A stretch of DNA of 10,717 nt from Chlamydiota bacterium (GTDB lineage: Bacteria > Chlamydiota > Chlamydiia > Chlamydiales > Simkaniaceae). Positions 5,253 to 10,717 of the stretch are shown here, in pieces (the stretch's first letter is position 1; every line of letters begins with the position of its first letter). The translations under genes were made by a program, and so were the position numbers. The stretch spans positions 1-10,717 of the forward strand of contig JAKQGT010000196.1 of assembly GCA_029556005.1 (NCBI GenBank), read 5' to 3'. Below the pieces are notes generated by a model. It did not search any database. It worked only from the letters and a program-made list of their open reading frames with translations, and was not told the origin of the DNA.

Positions 5253-6676
5253 AACTTCTGAGAGATGACTTTTTCGCTCAAGTATTCGTAGATGCCGCTA
5301 GATCCCCCTTCACGGCCAAAACCTGAGGCTTTGACCCCTCCAAAAGGGAGCTGTGCACAACTCGGAGCACCATCATTGAGGCCAACGATACCAAACTCCA
5401 GTTTAGAAGTCACATGTTCTGCACGCTTTAATCCTTCTGTAAAGACATAAGCAGCGAGGCCATAGGGTGTTTGATTCGCAAGGTGGATCACTTGATTTTC
5501 CTCTTCAAATTCCATAATGGCAACAACAGGCCCAAATGTTTCTTCATTAAAAATGAGCATGTCATGAGTGGCTCCCGTTAAGATTTCAGGTTCATGGGGC
5601 TTTTTCGCTCCCAGGTGGGCTTTAGCTCCTTTTTTTAGGGCATCTTCAATATGGGCACGTACTTTTGCTTGAGAATCTGAATGAAGTGTATGGGTAAAAT
5701 CGGTTTCTTTTTCTCGAGGATCTCCCACTTTCATGCTGCGTACTTTGTGAATAAATTTTTCAAGAAAGGGGGAGAGGATTTTTTTGTGAACATAGAAACG
5801 GTTGGCACAAATGCATGTTTGTCCCCCGTTACGAAACTTGGCAATCAAAGCCCCTTCGACCGCTTTTTCTAAATCGGCATCATCAAAAATAATGAAGGGG
5901 GCATGTCCCCCCAGTTCCATCGTGACTTTTTTAAGCGTCTGGGCACTGACTCCATAGAGGTATTTCCCGACATCGCAACTTCCCGTAAAGGAAAGTTTTC
6001 GGATATGAGGAGCTGCGAGGAGGGCATCCCCAATTTTTTTACCATCCTTTACGAGGACATGAATCGATTCTTTCGGAATGCTTTTTTTATGACAAAGGGC
6101 TCCTAAAATGAGACCCGATAAAGGGGTGATGGAGCTTGGTTTACAAATAACAGGGCATCCTGCTGCTAAAGCGGGAGCCACTTTGCGAGCCGCCATGGCG
6201 ATGGGAAAATTCCAAGGGGTGATGATGGCAGCAGCTCCTAAGGGCTCATACATGACATAGAGTCTTTTATCGCGAAAATGGGAGGGAATTTCCTTGCCGT
6301 AAACCCGCTTGACTTCTTCTGCAAACCAACTGAAGTAGCTCGCTGCATAGTGAACTTCTGCTTGAGCTTCTTTAAGAGTTTTTCCCATCTCCATTGTCAT
6401 GAGCTCTGAGAGCTTGTCTATGTGATGAAAAAGGAGGACAGAAATCTTATGTAAAATCGCTGCCCGTTCATAAGCGGTCATTTCTTTTAGGGGATTCTTT
6501 TTAACCGCTTCAATCGCTTCAGCAATATCTCCGTCCGTTGCTAAATAAAGCGTTTGCCATTCTTTTTGAGTAACAGGGGAAACAAGCGCTCTTTTTTCCC
6601 CACCTGTTTTCCACGTGCCATTAACAAAGGAGCCAAAAGTTTCTTGATTAGAGTCGCGATTTTCCATAATATCCAT
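5249..6676 (-). CDS. gabD: NAD(P)-dependent aldehyde dehydrogenase, succinate-semialdehyde type (475 aa)
   Basis: This is a full-length ALDH-superfamily enzyme. Visible motifs are TPWNFPIAM with N156, KPSS with K179, FTGSCDVGK (230-238) for cofactor binding, MELGG with the general base E254, GGQTCICANR with nucleophile C288, EETFGPV (378-384) and LPFGGVKASGFGREGG (443-458). The second cysteine at 290, YFSWFAEEVKRVYG (114-127) and APFIIFDDADLEKAVEGA agree best with succinate-semialdehyde dehydrogenases, which feed succinate into the TCA cycle; specificity for another aldehyde is not excluded. The ATG at 6676 has no clear ribosome binding site, whereas the in-frame ATG at 6667 (residue 4) is preceded by GGAT and may be the true start. 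The gene is divergent from pgeF with only nine bases between annotated starts, so its promoter probably lies within the start of pgeF. It is coupled to the downstream CPBP protease gene. Confidence 0.88.
   Translation of the reverse strand: MDIMENRDSNQETFGSFVNGTWKTGGEKRALVSPVTQKEWQTLYLATDGDIAEAIEAVKKNPLKEMTAYERAAILHKISVLLFHHIDKLSELMTMEMGKTLKEAQAEVHYAASYFSWFAEEVKRVYGKEIPSHFRDKRLYVMYEPLGAAAIITPWNFPIAMAARKVAPALAAGCPVICKPSSITPLSGLILGALCHKKSIPKESIHVLVKDGKKIGDALLAAPHIRKLSFTGSCDVGKYLYGVSAQTLKKVTMELGGHAPFIIFDDADLEKAVEGALIAKFRNGGQTCICANRFYVHKKILSPFLEKFIHKVRSMKVGDPREKETDFTHTLHSDSQAKVRAHIEDALKKGAKAHLGAKKPHEPEILTGATHDMLIFNEETFGPVVAIMEFEEENQVIHLANQTPYGLAAYVFTEGLKRAEHVTSKLEFGIVGLNDGAPSCAQLPFGGVKASGFGREGGSSGIYEYLSEKVISQKL
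6644..6672 (+). promoter_or_regulatory. pgeF: Possible promoter of pgeF, inside the start of the divergent gabD
   Basis: TTGATT (6644-6649) and TAATAT (6667-6672) are 17 bases apart; each box matches the consensus at four of six positions. Transcription would start near 6679, seven bases before the pgeF ATG. There is hardly any intergenic space, so any promoter for this gene must overlap the gabD coding sequence. The evidence is limited to this pattern. Confidence 0.3.
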
Positions 6677-6685
6677 TCATAAACT

Positions 6686-7390
6686 ATGTTAAGAAAAAAA
6701 GAAAATGATTTAGAGTGGCTCGAGTTTGAGCTTTTGCAAAAATTTCCCGAAGTGAAACACGGAGTATTTTTGCATGTAGATTTGGGGGAGCGCGGAAAGG
6801 TTGAAGATCAAAAACGGATCGCTGACCATTTTGGTGTTCGAACAGTGAAGCTCAAACAAGTGCACAAAGATGCCCTTTTTGAGGTGAAAAAAACCCAGAA
6901 AAAACTCTCTTATCGGCCAGGATTTGATGGAATGGTCACAAAAGAAAAAAATGTAGGCCTTCTGATTCGTCATGCCGATTGTCAAGCGACCTTATTTTAT
7001 GATCCCCTTCACAAAGCCCTTGCAAATGTTCACTGTGGTTGGCGAGGAAGTACGCTTAACATTTACGAAAAAACCATAAAAAAAATGGAGAAGCTTTATG
7101 GAACCCATCCAAAAGATCTCCATGTATGTATTGGCCCGAGCTTAGGCCCCGAGTCTGCAGAATTCATTCACTATAAAAAAGAACTCCCTCCTCACTTTTG
7201 GGCTTTTCAAGTACGTCCTACCTATTTTGATTTTTGGGCCATTAGTGAAAAGCAGCTAAAGGATCTAGGGGTTCCTTCAACTCAGATAGAAATTGCCCGT
7301 ATCTGTACCAAACAAAATACGGAAGATTACTTTTCCTATCGGCGCAATAAAAACACCCCTCATCATGGCACCCTTGCATTCCTGATTTAG
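6686..7390 (+). CDS. pgeF: Laccase-domain protein PgeF/YfiH/YlmD family (234 aa)
   Basis: Family motifs are present in order: KQVH with H60, GFDGMVT (79-85), RHADCQATLFYDP with C99, NVHCGWRGS with H116, CIGPSLGPESAEF (148-160), RICTKQN with C207, and YFSYRRN near the C-terminus. H60, C99 and H116 are the three metal ligands of the family. Members have been described as peptidoglycan editing factor, as copper-dependent polyphenol oxidases, and as purine nucleoside phosphorylase/deaminase enzymes related to human LACC1; the physiological role here is open. Length is slightly below the usual 240-260 residues. NVHCGWRG replaces the common AVHAGWRG, a mild change. No Shine-Dalgarno sequence precedes the ATG at 6686. 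No later in-frame start precedes the conserved region, so this start was kept. It is followed by 83 bases before the next gene, which has its own promoter. Confidence 0.85.
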   Translation: MLRKKENDLEWLEFELLQKFPEVKHGVFLHVDLGERGKVEDQKRIADHFGVRTVKLKQVHKDALFEVKKTQKKLSYRPGFDGMVTKEKNVGLLIRHADCQATLFYDPLHKALANVHCGWRGSTLNIYEKTIKKMEKLYGTHPKDLHVCIGPSLGPESAEFIHYKKELPPHFWAFQVRPTYFDFWAISEKQLKDLGVPSTQIEIARICTKQNTEDYFSYRRNKNTPHHGTLAFLI

Positions 7391-7435
7391 ATCACCTATG
7401 GAGGGGCTTATCCAACCAACTTCAAAAGTTGCCCA

Positions 7436-7464
7436 TTGTCAAATTTAAAACCAGCTCCTATAAT
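7436..7464 (+). promoter_or_regulatory. rfbC: Near-consensus promoter of the rfbC-rfbD-rfbB-kdsB operon
   Basis: TTGTCA (7436-7441, five of six consensus bases) and a perfect TATAAT (7459-7464) are separated by exactly 17 bases. This is the best sigma70-type promoter in the window. The expected start point is near 7471, only about three bases before the ATG at 7474, so the transcript would be almost leaderless. A short hairpin (CAACTT at 7417-7422, AAGTTG at 7426-7431, three-base loop) ends five bases before the -35 box and might be an operator half-site, though that is speculative. Confidence 0.65.
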
Positions 7465-7473
7465 TTGGTCTCT

Positions 7474-8004
7474 ATGGAGATTAAAGAACTAAGTTTAAAA
7501 GGGGCTAAACTGATTAAGCCTCTGGTTCATTGGGATTCACGGGGCTTTTTTTTAGAGAGCTTTCAAGAAGAGCGTTACCAAGATCTAAAGAGTAGATTTG
7601 TTCAGGATAATCATTCCTTTTCCAAAAAAGGGGTGATCCGGGGGATGCACTTTCAGGCGGATCCGGGACAAGCCAAGCTCGTTCGTGTCGCTATAGGAAA
7701 AATTTATGATGTGATTGTCGATATCCGTCCGGATTCACCGACCTTTGGAAAATGGCAAGGGATCACTCTAGATGATCAGGAACATCAACAATTATTTATA
7801 CCCGTGGGATTTGCTCACGGGTTTTGTGTTTTAAGTGATGAGGCGCATGTGCTTTATAAAACTAGTACCCTATTTTGTGCAGAAACGGAAAGGGGATTTC
7901 GCTTTGATGATCCAGAAGTGGGAATAGAGTGGCCCCTCAAGGATCCGATTGTTTCGGAGCGGGATCAAAATACTCCCTATTTTTACGAACTGAGGTGGTC
8001 ATGA
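7474..8004 (+). CDS. rfbC: dTDP-4-dehydrorhamnose 3,5-epimerase (176 aa)
   Basis: Also called RmlC, this cupin-fold enzyme epimerises C3 and C5 of dTDP-4-keto-6-deoxyglucose in dTDP-L-rhamnose synthesis. Seen motifs are DSRGFFLESF (21-30), QDNHSFS (44-50), GVIRGMHFQ with catalytic His H59, DIRPDSPTFGKW (83-94), IPVGFAHGF (109-117), VLYKTS with catalytic Tyr Y128, and ERGFRFDDPEVGIEWP (139-154). Length is typical. The YY pair that often follows this Tyr is LF here. The frame is open back to a TTG at 7429, but that start would lie upstream of the -35 box and adds residues not found in the family. The ATG at 7474 gives the normal N-terminus (MEIKELSLKG) and is preferred, although it has no ribosome binding site, consistent with a leaderless mRNA. 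Its stop overlaps the rfbD start as ATGA. Confidence 0.9.
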   Translation: MEIKELSLKGAKLIKPLVHWDSRGFFLESFQEERYQDLKSRFVQDNHSFSKKGVIRGMHFQADPGQAKLVRVAIGKIYDVIVDIRPDSPTFGKWQGITLDDQEHQQLFIPVGFAHGFCVLSDEAHVLYKTSTLFCAETERGFRFDDPEVGIEWPLKDPIVSERDQNTPYFYELRWS

Positions 8005-8846
8005 GACTGTGGATTATTGGAAAACGTGGATTGCTTTCCCAAGCCTTTCAACGTAAATGTCAAGAAAAAGGGATCGATTATCTAGCAACTTCCCGGAAAG
8101 AGGTAGATCTGCAAGATGTAAAGAGCGTAAAAGCACAATTTGAAACCCTTATGTTTACCCATATCATAAACTGTAGTGGGTATACAGCTGTTGATCGTGC
8201 GGAAGAGGAGAGTGAGGCAGCTCATGCCCTCAACGGTGAGGCTGTAGAACTTTTAGCACGCTTAGCGAAGCAGCATGGGAAAAAAATGATTCATTTTTCG
8301 ACGGACTATGTTTTTGATGGAAAGGCAGAGGAGTATCCCGAAGGAGCAGAGACAGCTCCCCTTTCTGTCTATGGAAAATCCAAGGAGAGAGGAGAGAAAA
8401 AGCTTTTCGAGCAGTATCCCGAGGCCTGCTTAGTGCGTACTTCGTGGCTTTTTGGGAGAGACGGAAGAGATTTTGTGAAGAAGATGGTCGAGATGATGCA
8501 AAGTCAGGAAGACATTCGTGTGGTAAGTGATCAGAAGGGACGTCCCACCTATGCCGATGATTTAGCTGAAGCGGTCCTCTCGATATTAGATCAGTCGGGG
8601 ATTTTTCACTTTGCGAACTCCGGACCTGTTTCTTGGCATGAATGGGCTCTAGCAATTCGTGAAAAATTGCGAGCGAAAAATGTTCCCTTACGCTGTCAAA
8701 AGATCCATGCGGTTTCGACAGAGGCGCATGGAGCTAGAGCGCCTCGCCCTAAATCCTCAGTATTAGCTACCGAAAAGTTTGATACCCCCCATTGGGAAGC
8801 CGGGTTAGAAGAGGTTTTATCAAGTGTTATCTCATCCCTTAAATAG
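8001..8846 (+). CDS. rfbD: dTDP-4-dehydrorhamnose reductase (281 aa)
   Basis: Also called RmlD, it reduces the keto sugar from RmlC to dTDP-L-rhamnose with NAD(P)H. The extended SDR fold shows a nucleotide-binding start MRLWIIGKRGLLSQ, YTAVDRAE (61-68), STDYVFDG (100-107), YGKSKERGE with Y124 and K128, RTSWLFG (146-152), VVSDQKGRPTYADDLA (174-189) and a C-terminal ARAPRPKSSVL (245-255) typical of the family. The usual third glycine of GxxGxxG is Ser13, a small departure. The frame is open upstream to 7929, but the ATG at 8001 follows GAGG (spacing five) and overlaps the rfbC stop by four bases, so it is the likely start. The downstream gene begins inside its last codons, so the three rhamnose genes are translationally coupled. 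Confidence 0.9.
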   Translation: MRLWIIGKRGLLSQAFQRKCQEKGIDYLATSRKEVDLQDVKSVKAQFETLMFTHIINCSGYTAVDRAEEESEAAHALNGEAVELLARLAKQHGKKMIHFSTDYVFDGKAEEYPEGAETAPLSVYGKSKERGEKKLFEQYPEACLVRTSWLFGRDGRDFVKKMVEMMQSQEDIRVVSDQKGRPTYADDLAEAVLSILDQSGIFHFANSGPVSWHEWALAIREKLRAKNVPLRCQKIHAVSTEAHGARAPRPKSSVLATEKFDTPHWEAGLEEVLSSVISSLK

Positions 8847-9816
8847 CCACATCTTAGTGACGGGAGGGGCGGGTTTTATGGGGTCCTCCTTTATTCGCTA
8901 TCTATTGGAAAAGGATGGCTTTACAGGGCGTATTACGAATCTAGATCTTTTGACCTATGCAGGGAATTTAGACAATGTTGCCTCAGTGGAAAAAGACGGG
9001 CGGTATCAATTTATTCAGGGGGATATTCGCAAGGCAGATCTTTTAGAATCCTTAGAGGATCCCCCCGATATCATTGTCCATTTTGCAGCTGAGACCCATG
9101 TTGATCGGAGCATCAAAAGTCCCCAGGTCTTTTTAGAAACGAACGTTTTGGGAACTTATCACCTTTTGGAGTATGTGAGAAAGCATCCTGCAACACACTT
9201 TCATCATATTTCTACAGATGAGGTGTATGGGGCATTAGGCCTAGAAGGGGTGTTCTCAGAAAGCTCTCCCTATCGTCCCAACTCTCCCTATTCAGCCTCA
9301 AAAGCGAGCTCCGATCATCTCGTGCGTTCTTATGCAGAGACCTATGGTATCTCCACAACCCTTTCCCACGCCAGTAATAACTATGGTCCTTGCCAGTATG
9401 CGGAAAAATTTATTCCCCTCATGATTGAGCACGCTATGCAAAGAAAACCCTTACCCGTTTATGGAAGGGGGGAAAATAGGCGCGAGTGGCTCTTTGTCGC
9501 AGATCATTCCGCAGCGATCTATGCGATTTTATCTCACGGAAAAAAGGGAGAAGTCTATAATGTGGGAGGAGGAACCGAGCTGCGTAATATCGATCTTTTG
9601 CATAAAATTTTAGAACTGATGGGAGATGCGTCATTAAAAAGCTTGATTACCTATGTTGAAGATCGCCCCGGCCATGATTTTCGGTATGCGATGCAAGGGG
9701 ATAAGATAAGAGCTTTGGGGTGGCAGCCTCAATGGTCCTTAGAAGAGGGTCTCAAAGAAACCATAAGGTGGATGCATGAAAAAAGTATGTGTTATTCCAG
9801 CAAGGCTAGCCTCTAG
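8824..9816 (+). CDS. rfbB: dTDP-glucose 4,6-dehydratase (330 aa)
   Basis: Also called RmlB, it converts dTDP-glucose to dTDP-4-keto-6-deoxyglucose, the step before RmlC. Motifs are VTGGAGFMGS (12-21) for NAD binding, LLTYAGNLDN (42-51), FAAETHVDRSI (87-97), STDEVYG with the active-site triad T131, D132, E133, YSASK with Y156 and K160, SNNYGP (184-189), AEKFIPLMI, GRGENRREWLFVADH (214-228) and VEDRPGHDFRYA (278-289). The start is a GTG at 8824, 23 bases before the rfbD stop, with GAGG nine bases upstream; no other start precedes the Rossmann motif. The last 13 codons lie over the start of kdsB, and residues after RWMHEK look like a tail dictated by this overlap. All key residues are present, so the enzyme should be active. 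Confidence 0.9.
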   Translation: MLSHPLNSHILVTGGAGFMGSSFIRYLLEKDGFTGRITNLDLLTYAGNLDNVASVEKDGRYQFIQGDIRKADLLESLEDPPDIIVHFAAETHVDRSIKSPQVFLETNVLGTYHLLEYVRKHPATHFHHISTDEVYGALGLEGVFSESSPYRPNSPYSASKASSDHLVRSYAETYGISTTLSHASNNYGPCQYAEKFIPLMIEHAMQRKPLPVYGRGENRREWLFVADHSAAIYAILSHGKKGEVYNVGGGTELRNIDLLHKILELMGDASLKSLITYVEDRPGHDFRYAMQGDKIRALGWQPQWSLEEGLKETIRWMHEKSMCYSSKASL

Positions 9817-10519
9817 CCGTTTTCCTCGTAAAGTTCTTAGCATGTTAGGAGAAAAACCCATGCTTCAATGGGTTTGGGAAGCGGCAACAAGTTCAGAGAT
9901 CTTTGATGCAGTGACGTTTGCGATCGATGATTATGAAACAGCACGCCTTATCGATAGTTTTGAGGGGAATCACATCATGACTTCTCCAGAGTGTCTCAGT
10001 GGGACCGATCGCTTAGTTGAATTACATACTTCAGGAAAATTCCAAGGAGATATTTGGGTTAACTGGCAAGGAGATGAACCCTTTATTCGACGCGAAATGA
10101 TTGAAGATCTTTTGCAAACTGCACATGAAAAAAAATTTGATATTTACTCTCTCAAAAAAAAGATTAACAACGAAGAGTGCGTTGAAGACCCCAATACAGT
10201 AAAAGTAGTGACCAATCCTGAAGGGCGCGCCCTCTATTTTTCCCGCTCTCCCATCCCTTACTACCGTGATGTCATCGACTTCGAAGAAACTCCCTACTAC
10301 AAACATATCGGGATCTATGCTTATTCAGAAGAAGCACTCTCAAAAATCGCTACCTTTTCCCCGACACCTCTAGAACTAGCAGAACAGCTTGAACAACTCC
10401 GTTTTCTAGAAAATGGACTCTCCCTTCAAGTTCACAACACAGAGCATGAAACTTTAGGGATTGACACCCCAGAAAACCTAGCTCAGGCAATCGACAGGAT
10501 CTCTAGCCAAATCGTTTGA
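9776..10519 (+). CDS. kdsB: 3-deoxy-manno-octulosonate cytidylyltransferase (CMP-Kdo synthetase, 247 aa)
   Basis: It activates Kdo with CTP to CMP-Kdo for lipid A-core assembly, so the organism makes a Kdo-containing lipopolysaccharide. Motifs are IPARLASSRFPRK (7-19) with the nucleotide-binding Arg and Lys, SGTDR (75-79), VNWQGDEPFI with metal ligand D100, EDPNTVKVV (137-145), ALYFSRSPIPY (152-162), YKHIGIYAY (175-183), PLELAEQLEQLRFLENG (198-214) and GIDTPENL (228-235). Length is normal. The ATG at 9776 lies 41 bases inside rfbB, preceded by AAGGTGG as a possible ribosome binding site, and gives the canonical N-terminus MKKVCVIPAR, so the overlap seems real. Placement behind the rhamnose genes suggests co-expression of envelope sugar precursors. 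Confidence 0.9.
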   Translation: MKKVCVIPARLASSRFPRKVLSMLGEKPMLQWVWEAATSSEIFDAVTFAIDDYETARLIDSFEGNHIMTSPECLSGTDRLVELHTSGKFQGDIWVNWQGDEPFIRREMIEDLLQTAHEKKFDIYSLKKKINNEECVEDPNTVKVVTNPEGRALYFSRSPIPYYRDVIDFEETPYYKHIGIYAYSEEALSKIATFSPTPLELAEQLEQLRFLENGLSLQVHNTEHETLGIDTPENLAQAIDRISSQIV

Positions 10520-10588
10520 AAAAAGTCTTCCAAATTTTAATTCAGTAGCAGGGATTAAATTTTTAATTTGTTTCCAAAAATCTGACTG

Positions 10589-10617
10589 TTGACAAAGCAA
10601 TCCAAAACCGTTAGCCT
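10589..10617 (+). promoter_or_regulatory. sufB: Putative promoter of sufB with near-leaderless geometry
   Basis: A perfect TTGACA (10589-10594) is followed after 17 bases by TAGCCT (10612-10617), a weak -10 box (three of six). The start point would be near 10624, three bases before the ATG at 10627. Spacing from the -10 box to the ATG is nine bases, the same as at rfbC. The preceding A+T-rich stretch, 10530-10570, contains ATTAAA-tt-TTTAAT, which could help end kdsB transcription but lacks a GC stem. Confidence 0.4.
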
Positions 10618-10626
10618 TTCTGGCAA

Positions 10627-10717
10627 ATGTCTACAGAAGAGCTGATTGCCTCTCGAGAGGAATATAAATATGGTTTTCGGACCGAGATTGAGTCTGAGAC
10701 CTTTCCTAAAGGCCTTA
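10627..10717 (+). CDS. sufB: Fe-S cluster assembly protein SufB, N-terminal part (cut by window end)
   Basis: Only 30 residues are present, beginning MSTEELIASREEYKYGF and continuing with RTEIESETFPKGL. The EYKYGF-(x)T-(D/E)IE-(S/A)-(D/E)T-(x)P-(x)GL pattern is the usual N-terminus of SufB, the scaffold subunit of the SufBCD iron-sulfur cluster assembly complex. An in-frame stop at 10612-10614 and no other start between it and 10627 fix the start codon. No Shine-Dalgarno sequence is visible upstream. The rest of the gene, and any sufC, sufD or sufS neighbours, lie outside the window. The reading frame stays open to the last base. Confidence 0.75.
   Translation, partial: MSTEELIASREEYKYGFRTEIESETFPKGL

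Noticed and set aside
7417..7431. CAACTT/AAGTTG hairpin between pgeF and rfbC as a terminator
   Set aside because: Six-base stem with no T-run after it; noted only as a possible operator-like repeat next to the promoter.
7429..7473. N-terminal extension of rfbC from the TTG at 7429
   Set aside because: It would contain the whole -35/-10 promoter and residues not expected in the family; the ATG at 7474 gives the normal N-terminus.
7929..8000. N-terminal extension of rfbD from 7929
   Set aside because: It overlaps the rfbC coding region and precedes the nucleotide-binding strand MRLWIIG; the ATG at 8001 has a ribosome binding site and ATGA overlap.
8230..8655. 141-codon minus-strand frame within rfbD
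   Set aside because: It is antisense to well-conserved RmlD motifs and has a composition without recognisable domains.
1..10717. CRISPR arrays, tRNA or rRNA genes, toxin-antitoxin or defence loci
   Set aside because: No regularly spaced repeats, cloverleaf-like sequences or recognisable defence proteins were seen on either strand.

Overview
The window looks like a piece of chromosome from a bacterium of the phylum Chlamydiae, most likely an environmental (non-Chlamydiaceae) lineage. Three observations support this: an adjacent mcsA-mcsB pair in which McsB lacks the expected kinase residues, as I recall for chlamydial homologues; a Kdo cytidylyltransferase, meaning a Gram-negative type envelope; and a small secreted Gln/Ser-rich protein. 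The species cannot be fixed from the sequence. Every assignment rests on motifs read by eye, with no database search.

Layout. The left edge (1-230) has the last 36 codons of a reading frame that may be a transposase remnant, then about 120 bases with nothing recognisable. A small unknown hydrophobic protein (231-647, minus) has its own promoter and a good ribosome binding site. Next is a tight minus-strand operon, mcsA - mcsB - ispD/SDR fusion (3618 to 742), with overlapping genes throughout. Between mcsA and the divergent gene at 3883 lies a ~160-base near-palindrome with 29-32 base perfect arms, flanked by an 8-base direct repeat. It looks like a miniature inverted-repeat (MITE-like) insertion. 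The plus-strand gene at 3883 encodes an exported low-complexity protein. Its stop codon overlaps that of a convergent CPBP-family membrane protease gene, which is translationally coupled behind a succinate-semialdehyde-type aldehyde dehydrogenase gene (5249-6676, minus).

The right third is plus-strand: pgeF (laccase-domain protein), then rfbC-rfbD-rfbB-kdsB as one overlapping operon, then the start of sufB, cut by the window end. The operon supplies the last three steps to dTDP-L-rhamnose plus CMP-Kdo activation, so it is an envelope polysaccharide/LPS precursor operon. The first enzyme, RmlA, is not in the window.

Points of interest: the MITE-like palindrome, the McsB homologue lacking the arginines and cysteine of the kinase active site, the IspD-type cytidylyltransferase fused to a reductase of Bcs1/Acs1-like architecture, and near-consensus promoters at rfbC and sufB placed so close to the start codon that the transcripts would be almost leaderless. 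I did not find CRISPR, tRNA, rRNA, a defence system or a clearly new multi-gene system.
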